Below are positions 5,538 to 10,854 of a stretch of 10,854 bases of DNA, one piece after another (position 1 is the first letter of the stretch; the number at the start of each line of letters is the position of its first letter). Origin of the DNA: JALYXS01 sp051003795 (lineage in GTDB: Bacteria; Acidobacteriota; Terriglobia; Bryobacterales; Bryobacteraceae); the NCBI GenBank assembly GCA_051003795.1, contig JBPCKZ010000048.1, positions 1-10,854 on the forward strand. Reading direction: 5' to 3'. The position numbers and the translations under genes are program-made. Under the pieces are notes generated by a model. That model had not been told where the DNA came from. It searched no databases and saw nothing but the letters and a program-made list of their open reading frames with translations.

Positions 5538-6574
5538 TGCCGTTGCTTCCCTTCCTGCACTGCGTCGCCGAGGCGCAAAACTTGTCCGCGGAAGAGGCCA
5601 AACAGGCGATGGCGGCCATGCTCGAAGGCGCGGCGAGCCCCACGCAAATATCGGCGTTCCTGATCGCGCTTCGGATGAAGGGCGAGACCGTGGAAGAGCT
5701 GGCGGGCTTCGCGCGAGCCATGCGGGAAAGGATGGGGGCGCCCCCGATAATAGAGGGTGAAACTCTGCTGGACACTTGCGGCACCGGTGGAGACGGGCTT
5801 TCGACTTTCAATATTTCGACCGTTGCGGCATTCGTGGCGGCGGGCGCCGGAGTTCGCGTGGCAAAGCATGGTAATCGCTCACTCGCCAACCGATGTGGGA
5901 GCGCGGACTTGTTGGAATTGCTCGGAATTCCAGCCTCGCTTCCTCCCGGAGAGCCGTTCCGAGCCATTCGCGAAGTGGGTATCGGGTTTCTGTTCGCGCC
6001 CGACTTTCACCCCGCCATGAAACACGTGCAGCCCGTCCGGCGGGAGCTCAAGATGCGAACGTTATTTAATTACTTGGGGCCGTTGACCAATCCGGCCGGG
6101 GCCAACGCGCAACTGGTCGGATCGTTTTCAGAACGGAGCGCCGGACTGATTGCCGGAGCTCTTGCCGAATTGGGACTGGGGCGCGGGTTCGTCGTACACG
6201 GTTCGGACGGGCTCGATGAGGTGACCACGACCGGTCCGACCACCGTGTTTTCGGTGCAGGATGGGACCGTGGAGCGCCAAGTGTATTTGCCGGAAGACTT
6301 CGGGGTACCGCGGGCGAAGCCGTCCGATTTGCAAGGCGGCGAGCCGGAGCGCAACCGCGAGATCGCGTTGGAAGTTTTCAGGGGCGCAGAAGGCCCGGCG
6401 CGAGACATTGTCTTGGTGAATGCCGCGATGGCGCTGATCGCCGCCGGCGCGGCTCACGATTTGTCCGAAGCCATGCACGCCGCGAGGCATTCGCTCGATT
6501 CCGGCGCGGCCCGTGGGAAGGTGGAAGATCTCGCGCGGTTCGTTAAACACTCCCCGAATAGCGTTTCAAAATGA
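5537..6574 (+). CDS. trpD: Anthranilate phosphoribosyltransferase
   Basis: TrpD joins anthranilate to PRPP, the second committed step of tryptophan synthesis. The 345-residue product shows the PRPP-binding DTCGTGGDG (79-87), FNIST (91-95), KHGNRS (110-115) and GSADLLELLG, then ALRMKGET in the N-terminal helical domain, RTLFNYLGPLTNPA, and the metal/PRPP segment GSDGLDEVTTTGP. The frame is open 15 codons further (ATG at 5492), but ATG 5537 (MPLLPFLHCVAEA) matches the usual family start and the extra stretch overlaps the sucC start, so 5537 is preferred. No other trp gene is next to it. Its 3' end overlaps the minus-strand receiver gene by 32 bp. Confidence 0.95.
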   Translation: MPLLPFLHCVAEAQNLSAEEAKQAMAAMLEGAASPTQISAFLIALRMKGETVEELAGFARAMRERMGAPPIIEGETLLDTCGTGGDGLSTFNISTVAAFVAAGAGVRVAKHGNRSLANRCGSADLLELLGIPASLPPGEPFRAIREVGIGFLFAPDFHPAMKHVQPVRRELKMRTLFNYLGPLTNPAGANAQLVGSFSERSAGLIAGALAELGLGRGFVVHGSDGLDEVTTTGPTTVFSVQDGTVERQVYLPEDFGVPRAKPSDLQGGEPERNREIALEVFRGAEGPARDIVLVNAAMALIAAGAAHDLSEAMHAARHSLDSGAARGKVEDLARFVKHSPNSVSK

Positions 6575-6914
6575 GCGGAAGGTTTTGGGAAAATGCGGAG
6601 CGGGCGAGCACCGTATCGCAGCCGGCTTCTTGCGCCTTCCGCTTCAATTCCTCCTGCACGTGCGAAAGGAAGCCGATCAGGTCGATGCCATTGAACTCGG
6701 GGTTGCTCTTCAGTTTCGCAATCAGCTCGACCGGGCCGGCAGCTTCGAAATTCAGATCGAATATTATGATCGCGGGCTTCGCTTTGGCTTTATCGAGAAC
6801 GCCTTTCGGATCTTTGACATATTCCACGGTCATGCCGGCCTGCTTCGCGGCATCGGAGATCTTGACCATGAAAAACAGGTCGGCGAGTACGCCAATAATG
6901 TGTTGACTGCTCAT
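6543..6914 (-). CDS. Receiver-like (CheY-fold) protein lacking the conserved lysine
   Basis: A 123-residue single-domain protein with the alternating pattern of a response-regulator receiver: IIGVLADLFFMVKI (beta1/alpha1), PAIIIFDLN (beta3), DLIGFLSHV (beta4) and AGCDTVLARSAF (beta5). Asp53 fits the phosphoacceptor position and Ser84 the switch Ser/Thr. The acidic pair at the end of beta1 is reduced to a single Asp12, and the invariant beta5 Lys is replaced (LAR-S, Arg105), so normal phosphorylation signalling is doubtful. There is no output domain and no kinase nearby. Tail-to-tail overlap with trpD is 32 bp; it diverges from the Nramp gene over 27 bp. The target process is unknown. Confidence 0.75.
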   Translation of the reverse strand: MSSQHIIGVLADLFFMVKISDAAKQAGMTVEYVKDPKGVLDKAKAKPAIIIFDLNFEAAGPVELIAKLKSNPEFNGIDLIGFLSHVQEELKRKAQEAGCDTVLARSAFSQNLPLILKRYSGSV

Positions 6915-6936
6915 GTCCCAGTGTATGGTTAATACA
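6903..6936 (+). promoter_or_regulatory. Divergent promoter region with a small inverted repeat
   Basis: The 27-bp gap between the receiver gene (start 6914) and the Nramp TTG (6942). Plus-strand TTGACT (6903-6908) is a good -35; -10 options downstream (TATGGT at 6924 or GTTAAT at 6928) have imperfect spacing. TGTAT-N5-ATACA (6922-6936) is a perfect 5-bp inverted repeat lying over the likely -10, so it could be an operator for the transporter. On the minus strand TACACT (6925-6920) could serve the receiver gene. Confidence 0.3.
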
Positions 6937-6941
6937 GAATT

Positions 6942-8231
6942 TTGAAACCGGCCATTCCAATTAATTCATCCGTAAGCGCCGCGCCCAGCCGGGTCCGGGG
7001 CTTCTTCGCGAACCTCGGGCCGGGGCTGATCACCGGCGCTGCGGACGACGATCCCTCCGGGATTTCCACCTATTCCGTCACTGGCGCGGCCTTCGGTTAT
7101 GCGGGCCTGTGGACGGCGCTATTCTCGTTTCCCCTTATGGCGGCGGTTCAGATCATGTGCGCGCGCCTCGGCATGGTGACCGGGCGTGGCCTCGCCGGTG
7201 TCATCCGGCGGCGGTATCCACGCTGGGTGCTCTGGGGCGCCTGCGCGCTGCTGGTGGTCGCGAACGTCTTTAACATTGGAGCGGATTTGGGCGGCATGGC
7301 GGATGCCATGGAGCTTGTAACCGGAGTGCCAAGTCAGGTTTGGACGCCTCTGTTCGCGTTGGCGATTGTCGCCATGCTCTTTCTCACGTCCTACCGCCTG
7401 ATTGCGAGAGTTTTTAAGTGGCTCACGCTTGTGCTCTTCGCCTACGTAATCGCCGCTTTCCTCGCCCGGCCGGACTGGGGGCAGGTCTTGAGCCACACGT
7501 TTGTTCCCCATGTGGAATGGTCGCGCAGCTATCTCGCCGTGCTTGTGGGAATTCTCGGGACCACCATTTCGCCGTACCTGTTTTTCTGGCAGGCTTCGCA
7601 AGAGGTGGAAGAGGAGCGCGCGTCCGGTAGAAACACGTTGGCCAAGCGGAAGGGCGCGACGAACGAGGAGATCGCCATATCGCGCACGGACGTCGTTACC
7701 GGCATGTTCTTCTCGAATCTGGTGATGTACTTCATTATTCTGACGACGGCCGCCACGTTGCACGTCCACGGAGTAACGAATATCGAAACCGCCAAGCAAG
7801 CGGCCGAGGCTTTGCGGCCACTTGCCGGGCAAGGCGCGTATTTACTATTCACGCTTGGCCTGATCGGGACGGGGATGTTGGCCGTGCCCGTGCTGGCGGG
7901 ATCGAGTGCCTATGCGATCGCCGAAGGCGCGGCGTGGAAGGCCTCGCTCGGGCAAAAGCCGCATTTGGCGAAAAAGTTTTACAGCGTGCTGGCGGTGGCC
8001 GTTGCGATCGGACTCGCTCTCGACTTCACCGGGTTCAACGCGGTCAAGATGCTGTTTGCCTCGGCGGTGTTGAATGGAGTTCTGGCGCCTCCGTTGATCG
8101 TACTGGTGGTGCTATTGACGAGCGACGGAAAAGTCATGGGAGATCGTGTCAATCCCGCTTGGATGCGGCGCACGGGTTGGGTATGCGCCGCGATCATGAG
8201 CGCCGCCGCCATCGGAATGTTTATCGCGTAA
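6942..8231 (+). CDS. Nramp-superfamily divalent metal transporter, non-canonical metal site
   Basis: Integral membrane protein of 429 residues with about 11 hydrophobic segments, of the Nramp (SLC11/MntH) superfamily. N-terminal LGPGLITGAADDDPSGIST (25-43) is the first unwound helix; canonical Mn/Fe Nramps have DPGN here, this protein has D37-P-S-G. In the sixth-helix region it reads GTTISPYLFFWQASQEVEEE (206-225), where canonical members carry MPH: the metal-binding Met is replaced by Ser210 and the His by Tyr212. It therefore belongs to an outgroup of Nramps and its ion may not be Mn or Fe. The first in-frame ATG is at about residue 66, inside conserved sequence, and a stop lies four codons upstream of 6942, so TTG 6942 is the best start. 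No Shine-Dalgarno is seen. Confidence 0.85.
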   Translation: MKPAIPINSSVSAAPSRVRGFFANLGPGLITGAADDDPSGISTYSVTGAAFGYAGLWTALFSFPLMAAVQIMCARLGMVTGRGLAGVIRRRYPRWVLWGACALLVVANVFNIGADLGGMADAMELVTGVPSQVWTPLFALAIVAMLFLTSYRLIARVFKWLTLVLFAYVIAAFLARPDWGQVLSHTFVPHVEWSRSYLAVLVGILGTTISPYLFFWQASQEVEEERASGRNTLAKRKGATNEEIAISRTDVVTGMFFSNLVMYFIILTTAATLHVHGVTNIETAKQAAEALRPLAGQGAYLLFTLGLIGTGMLAVPVLAGSSAYAIAEGAAWKASLGQKPHLAKKFYSVLAVAVAIGLALDFTGFNAVKMLFASAVLNGVLAPPLIVLVVLLTSDGKVMGDRVNPAWMRRTGWVCAAIMSAAAIGMFIA

Positions 8232-8296
8232 GCGAGACCTTTTTAGGACGCCGGCGCTGGAAAAGACTTGAAACGGAGGCCGGTGGAGCAACGTCG

Positions 8297-8320
8297 CTTA
8301 ACTACCTGTACTTAACTACC
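8297..8320 (+). repeat. 10-bp direct repeat upstream of the LptA-like gene
   Basis: CTTAACTACC at 8297-8306 and again at 8311-8320, separated by TGTA. It lies 22 bp before the ATG at 8342, in the 110-bp gap after the Nramp gene. It could be a tandem binding half-site or a chance local duplication; no promoter match is convincing. Confidence 0.5.
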
Positions 8321-8341
8321 AGCAAAGGATGACATTCGGCA

Positions 8342-8683
8342 ATGAGACACTTGGTCCTGGGGTGGTTGTTTGCTACTAGCCTGTTGATCGGTCAGGAGCA
8401 GAAGCATTTGATCGCGGTGCCGCTCAATGGAGGGCGCGCGGCAAGCTTGACTGCGCTGAATATTGAACGCGGCGGACAATATCCATCGGCGATTCATCTG
8501 AAGGGCGCGGTCGAAATCAAAATGCCGGTTTGCCTCCCCATTGGGCGGCACGGTAGGATGACGTGCGACGGTTCGATGATTCTAAGATCGGACGAGGCTA
8601 CATACCACGAAGACTCTGGCGAGATTGAAGCACGCGGCGCAGTAACCGTGGTGCCACTTCGCCACGAAATGGCAAGAAAGTAA
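8342..8683 (+). CDS. Small secreted LptA/OstA-like protein
   Basis: A 113-residue protein. Residues 1-17 (MRHLVLGWLFATSLLIG) look like a signal peptide, so it should act in the periplasm or envelope. The rest has the repeated short beta-strand rhythm of OstA-type domains: AIHLKGAVEIKMP (about 50-62), then MILRSDEATYHEDSGEIEAR followed by GAVTV, close to the LptA/LptD pattern of a D-A-Y motif then an acidic turn and I-x-A-x-G-x-V. It is shorter than E. coli LptA (185 residues) and has no lpt neighbours, so a role in lipopolysaccharide transport is only a possibility. AAAGGA at 8324-8329 lies 12 nt before the ATG, a rather long spacing. It is convergent with the aldolase gene 18 bp away. Confidence 0.6.
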   Translation: MRHLVLGWLFATSLLIGQEQKHLIAVPLNGGRAASLTALNIERGGQYPSAIHLKGAVEIKMPVCLPIGRHGRMTCDGSMILRSDEATYHEDSGEIEARGAVTVVPLRHEMARK

Positions 8684-8701
8684 GCGGGATCGGGATCAAA
8701 C

Positions 8702-9559
8702 CTACGGCTGCTCACCGGGTGGCGGGGCGTTCACATTGACGGGTTTTCCGCCTTGCGTGGGGGGCACCCACCCGTCGTTCGAAGGGCCATTCTGGAAAAA
8801 CGTCGCGTTCTTGCTGAGCGCGTGGCCCGTCGCATACTTCGCGTTTGCCTGGCCAAAGTACTTGCCCGCTCTCAAAGTGTCATCGCAAACTTTCTTCATC
8901 AGGGCCTGGTAGCGATCGTCCTCCTGCGGAAAACCCGAAAATGAGCTGAGATCGTTGTTGCCGATGATCACGGCATCCACGCCGGGCACCGATGCGATGT
9001 CGAATGCGTTCGCTACGCCCGTCGGTGTTTCGATCATGATGACGACCAGCATATTGTCGTTAATCGTCTGGCGGTAATTGACGCCGTTGAGGCCCCAGAT
9101 GCTCGCGGCCTGTCCCGCGCCCGCGCTTCGCCGCGCAACCGGAGGATACCGCGCCCATTTCGCCGCTTCCCGCGCCCGGTCCACATCGTCCACGGTCGGA
9201 ATTACCACGCCGAGCGCCCCGATATCGGTCGCGTGCTGGATGTGCCATTCCTGCGCATCGGGCAGCCGCACCATGGGAATCGCGCCCGCGTGCGGACATG
9301 CGGCGATCATCCTTTCAATATCCCTGAACTCGAGCGTGCTGTGCTGCATTTCGAACCAGGTGTAATCGTAATGCTTGGCGGCTTCACAGTAGGCGGCAAT
9401 GTCGAACTTCGATTGCGTGAAGCTGAAAACCTGCTTGCCATCGAGCAGCTTCTGTTTGGCGGTGTTGTATAGCTTGGCGTGGCCGGCTTGTTGCGCCGTT
9501 GCGGCTACGCCGAGCAGCAGTGCCGCTATCGGACAGATTAGGGAAGATAAGGATTTCAT
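8702..9559 (-). CDS. Sec-exported HpcH/HpaI-type aldolase family protein
   Basis: A 285-residue protein of the HpcH/HpaI aldolase (2-keto-3-deoxy acid aldolase) family, which splits 2-keto-3-deoxy or 4-hydroxy-2-oxo acids to pyruvate plus an aldehyde with a divalent metal. Family positions are present: His73 in EMQHS, Arg98 in MVRLP, GALGVVIPTV (114-123), ARYPPVARRS (136-145), metal ligands Glu177 in MIETPTG and Asp203 in NNDLSS, with VPGVDAVIIG between them. Unusually it starts with a clear signal peptide (hydrophobic core 7-20, ATAQQA near the cleavage region) and ends in a Pro-rich tail. TATACT (9573-9568) lies 8 nt before the ATG, so the mRNA may be leaderless. It follows the mannonate dehydratase-like gene by 57 bp. 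The substrate is unknown. Confidence 0.85.
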   Translation of the reverse strand: MKSLSSLICPIAALLLGVAATAQQAGHAKLYNTAKQKLLDGKQVFSFTQSKFDIAAYCEAAKHYDYTWFEMQHSTLEFRDIERMIAACPHAGAIPMVRLPDAQEWHIQHATDIGALGVVIPTVDDVDRAREAAKWARYPPVARRSAGAGQAASIWGLNGVNYRQTINDNMLVVIMIETPTGVANAFDIASVPGVDAVIIGNNDLSSFSGFPQEDDRYQALMKKVCDDTLRAGKYFGQANAKYATGHALSKNATFFQNGPSNDGWVPPTQGGKPVNVNAPPPGEQP

Positions 9560-9567
9560 TTCCGAAA

Positions 9568-9573
9568 AGTATA
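9568..9573 (-). promoter_or_regulatory. -10 hexamer placed for a leaderless aldolase transcript
   Basis: Minus-strand TATACT, 5 of 6 matches to TATAAT, ends 8 nt before the ATG at 9559. A start site about 7 nt downstream would fall at or next to the start codon. No good -35 is visible. Confidence 0.4.
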
Positions 9574-9597
9574 TCCCAAATGAGACCTGTTGTGTGG

Positions 9598-9623
9598 GGT
9601 GCGTTACGACGGTGCGTTACGAC
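9598..9623. repeat. Perfect 13-bp tandem duplication at a stop codon
   Basis: GGTGCGTTACGAC is repeated head to tail (9598-9610 and 9611-9623). On the minus strand the first copy read contains the TAA stop (9619-9617) of the mannonate dehydratase-like gene; the second copy is untranslated. Confidence 0.9.
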
Positions 9624-10726
9624 GACATGACCGCCTGCATCATGGCCCGGGCGTATCCCACGTTGTAGGCGAATGCCGCGTACCCCCCGCCGCCCGGATA
9701 TGCCGATTTGAAGCCGGGGCGATCGCGGTCGTAATCGATCGCGCGCGGATGTTCCGGGTAGAGGAGCCGCGGATATTTGTGCTTCATCAACTCGCGCATA
9801 ATCGCGAACATGTTGTTCACGCCCTCGTCGATAAACACTTCGGTATACCGCTCGTACGGTTTCACGACCCGCACGTTGCGATAGTGCACGTGATTGATGC
9901 GGTCCCGCGATGCGAAATAACGGCAAACCTCGACCGGATCTTCGCCCATTTCCCGCGTCACGCCGCAATCGAAGGTGATTCCGTTCGAGGGGCTCTTTAC
10001 GATCTCGATCAGACGCTTCCATCCCGCCACGCTTCCCATAATCTGCTGCGATCCGCGGCTTACGGGCGCGGGCGGATCGTTCGGATGCAGGGCTAGCCGC
10101 ACGCCGGATTGCTCCGCAACCGGGATGACGGCCTTCAGAAAATAGGTGATGTTGGTCCACATTTCTTCCAGGTCGTGCGCGCCTTCGTTAGGAAGGGGAG
10201 GTAGGTCTTTCATCCGCTCATAATCGAAACCCGTGAGGCCCGCGCCCGCTCTCCCGGTTTCCTCGAAATAACCTTCCATCGCGCGATGCGCGTAGAAGTT
10301 GTATTCGACTACGGGAAGACCCACCTTGCCCGCCGCCCGGATGGATTCGTTGACCTTTTCAATCTCCTCATCGCGCCCCGGCTTTCCGTAAATGGTGTTG
10401 TTGAACCCGCCAATCATCAAATTCGCCAGCGTGAGGCCGCCGGACTTGAGCCGGTCCATCATGTCCTTGAGCTGGCTTTCCCGCCACGGAATGCGTGGAC
10501 CGCCGCTAAGGACGTAATCCACGCCGAGTTGCTTCACGCGGCGCATGCCCGCTTCGTCGATCGCGCCCGCCGAGAGGCTGCCTCCGCCGACTTCGAGGCA
10601 GATCTTTGGTGTATCTTTTCCTTCGACGCGCGGACCAGGCATGTCCGCGGCCGGTGTTAGCGGGGCGGCAAGAACTCCGATACCGGCGGCCTTTATCAGC
10701 TTTCGTCGAGATAGATCCGTGTTCAT
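9617..10726 (-). CDS. Tat-exported mannonate dehydratase-like TIM-barrel protein
   Basis: A 369-residue protein resembling UxuA/mannonate dehydratase (xylose isomerase-like TIM barrel), which in the cytoplasmic pathway turns D-mannonate into 2-keto-3-deoxygluconate. Seen: LANLMIGGF (100-108), PVVEYNFYAHRAMEG (138-152), RLALHPNDPPAP (210-221), SRGSQQIMGSVAGWKRL (223-239), TFDCGVTREMGEDP (251-264), INHVHYRNV (277-285) and EHPRAIDYDRDRPG (325-338). His214, Cys254 and His281 fall where UxuA binds its metal; His326 or a nearby Asp could be the fourth ligand. The N-terminus SRRKLIKAAGIGVLAAPL is a twin-arginine signal, so the protein is probably exported folded with its metal. It starts 14 bp after an upstream gene. 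Activity on mannonate is not certain; the family also includes uncharacterised exported sugar isomerases. Confidence 0.82.
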   Translation of the reverse strand: MNTDLSRRKLIKAAGIGVLAAPLTPAADMPGPRVEGKDTPKICLEVGGGSLSAGAIDEAGMRRVKQLGVDYVLSGGPRIPWRESQLKDMMDRLKSGGLTLANLMIGGFNNTIYGKPGRDEEIEKVNESIRAAGKVGLPVVEYNFYAHRAMEGYFEETGRAGAGLTGFDYERMKDLPPLPNEGAHDLEEMWTNITYFLKAVIPVAEQSGVRLALHPNDPPAPVSRGSQQIMGSVAGWKRLIEIVKSPSNGITFDCGVTREMGEDPVEVCRYFASRDRINHVHYRNVRVVKPYERYTEVFIDEGVNNMFAIMRELMKHKYPRLLYPEHPRAIDYDRDRPGFKSAYPGGGGYAAFAYNVGYARAMMQAVMSS

Positions 10727-10734
10727 GAGCGTCT

Positions 10735-10743
10735 AGTTTATCA
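10735..10743 (-). promoter_or_regulatory. Extended -10-like element before the mannonate dehydratase-like gene
   Basis: Minus-strand TGA-TAAACT (10743-10735): the TGA stop of the upstream gene supplies the TGn of an extended -10, and TAAACT ends 8 nt before the ATG at 10726, the same spacing as in the aldolase gene. No -35 or Shine-Dalgarno is visible. With only 14 bp between genes, plain read-through from upstream is an alternative. Confidence 0.25.
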
Positions 10744-10854
10744 TCGCCCCAGGCCCAGATCGTTGCTCGCCACGGTCATGTAGTTCAGACGTTTTTGCAT
10801 CAACTTCAAATCTTCCTGCACGACGAGCATCAAGTTCTTGTGCTCAATATCGTG
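10741..10854 (-). CDS. C-terminal end of an unrecognised protein (partial)
   Basis: The last 37 codons of a gene that enters from the right edge, ending at TGA (10743-10741). The visible tail (EHKNLMLVVQEDLKLMQKRL, then NYMTVASNDLGLGR) is predicted helical, with hydrophobic residues about every 3-4 positions, as in a short coiled coil. I do not recognise the family. The frame is open to the window edge and stops 14 bp before the Tat-exported enzyme gene, which supports a real co-oriented gene, probably in the same operon. Confidence 0.6.
   Translation of the reverse strand, partial: HDIEHKNLMLVVQEDLKLMQKRLNYMTVASNDLGLGR

Noticed and set aside
4606..5760. 384-codon plus-strand open frame
   Set aside because: Antisense to sucC and running into trpD in another frame; no recognisable domain.
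7119..7832. 237-codon minus-strand open frame inside the Nramp gene
   Set aside because: Charged, low-complexity shadow; the plus strand encodes conserved membrane segments.
8684..8701. Bidirectional terminator between the LptA-like and aldolase genes
   Set aside because: The 18-bp gap has only a GGGATC repeat and no stem with a T-run.
9384..10160. 258-codon minus-strand frame bridging the aldolase and dehydratase genes
   Set aside because: Out of frame with both recognised enzymes, with shadow-like Arg/Gly-rich composition.
1..10854. Mobile element, CRISPR array or tRNA/rRNA gene
   Set aside because: No transposase, integrase, regular spacer-repeat array or cloverleaf sequence was seen; repeats present are two- or three-copy local duplications.

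Overview
The window reads as chromosomal DNA of a GC-rich, Gram-negative-type bacterium. The whole set (RpoB with a Cys-rich insert, Tat- and Sec-exported sugar-acid enzymes, a DPSG-type Nramp transporter, a LptA/OstA-like protein) fits an Acidobacteriota member of the Solibacter/Bryobacter kind. That assignment is inference from protein style; there is no rRNA here to confirm it. No mobile element, CRISPR array, tRNA or rRNA is visible.

Left part (1-5493), all on the minus strand. In transcription order: sucC, sucD (4-bp overlap), ndk, then a separate promoter and structured leader, rplA, rplJ, rplL, a 393-bp structured gap with a terminator-like hairpin, and the 5' part of rpoB, which runs off the left edge. 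The usual partner rplK (and nusG/secE) is not next to rplA; its place is taken by the succinyl-CoA synthetase/NDK cluster. The 46-nt fold just before rplA looks like an L1 autoregulatory target that has moved with its gene. The hairpin before rpoB looks like an attenuator that would set the ratio of ribosomal protein to RNA polymerase subunit synthesis.

Middle part (5494-8683). trpD is divergent from sucC across only 43 bp. It overlaps, tail to tail, a small minus-strand receiver-like protein that lacks the conserved lysine. Divergent from that, across 27 bp, is an Nramp-superfamily transporter with a TTG start and non-canonical metal-site motifs. A small secreted LptA/OstA-like protein follows.

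Right part (8684-10854), minus strand. In transcription order: the C-terminal end of an unrecognised protein, a Tat-exported mannonate dehydratase-like TIM-barrel protein, and a Sec-exported HpcH/HpaI-type aldolase. In textbook chemistry a UxuA-type dehydratase makes a 2-keto-3-deoxy sugar acid and an HpcH/HpaI aldolase splits such acids to pyruvate plus an aldehyde. The pair may therefore be an extracytoplasmic sugar-acid cleavage module.

Recurrent small-scale features: several starts have no visible Shine-Dalgarno sequence, two genes have a -10-like hexamer exactly 8 nt before the ATG (leaderless style), and two short perfect tandem duplications sit exactly on stop codons.
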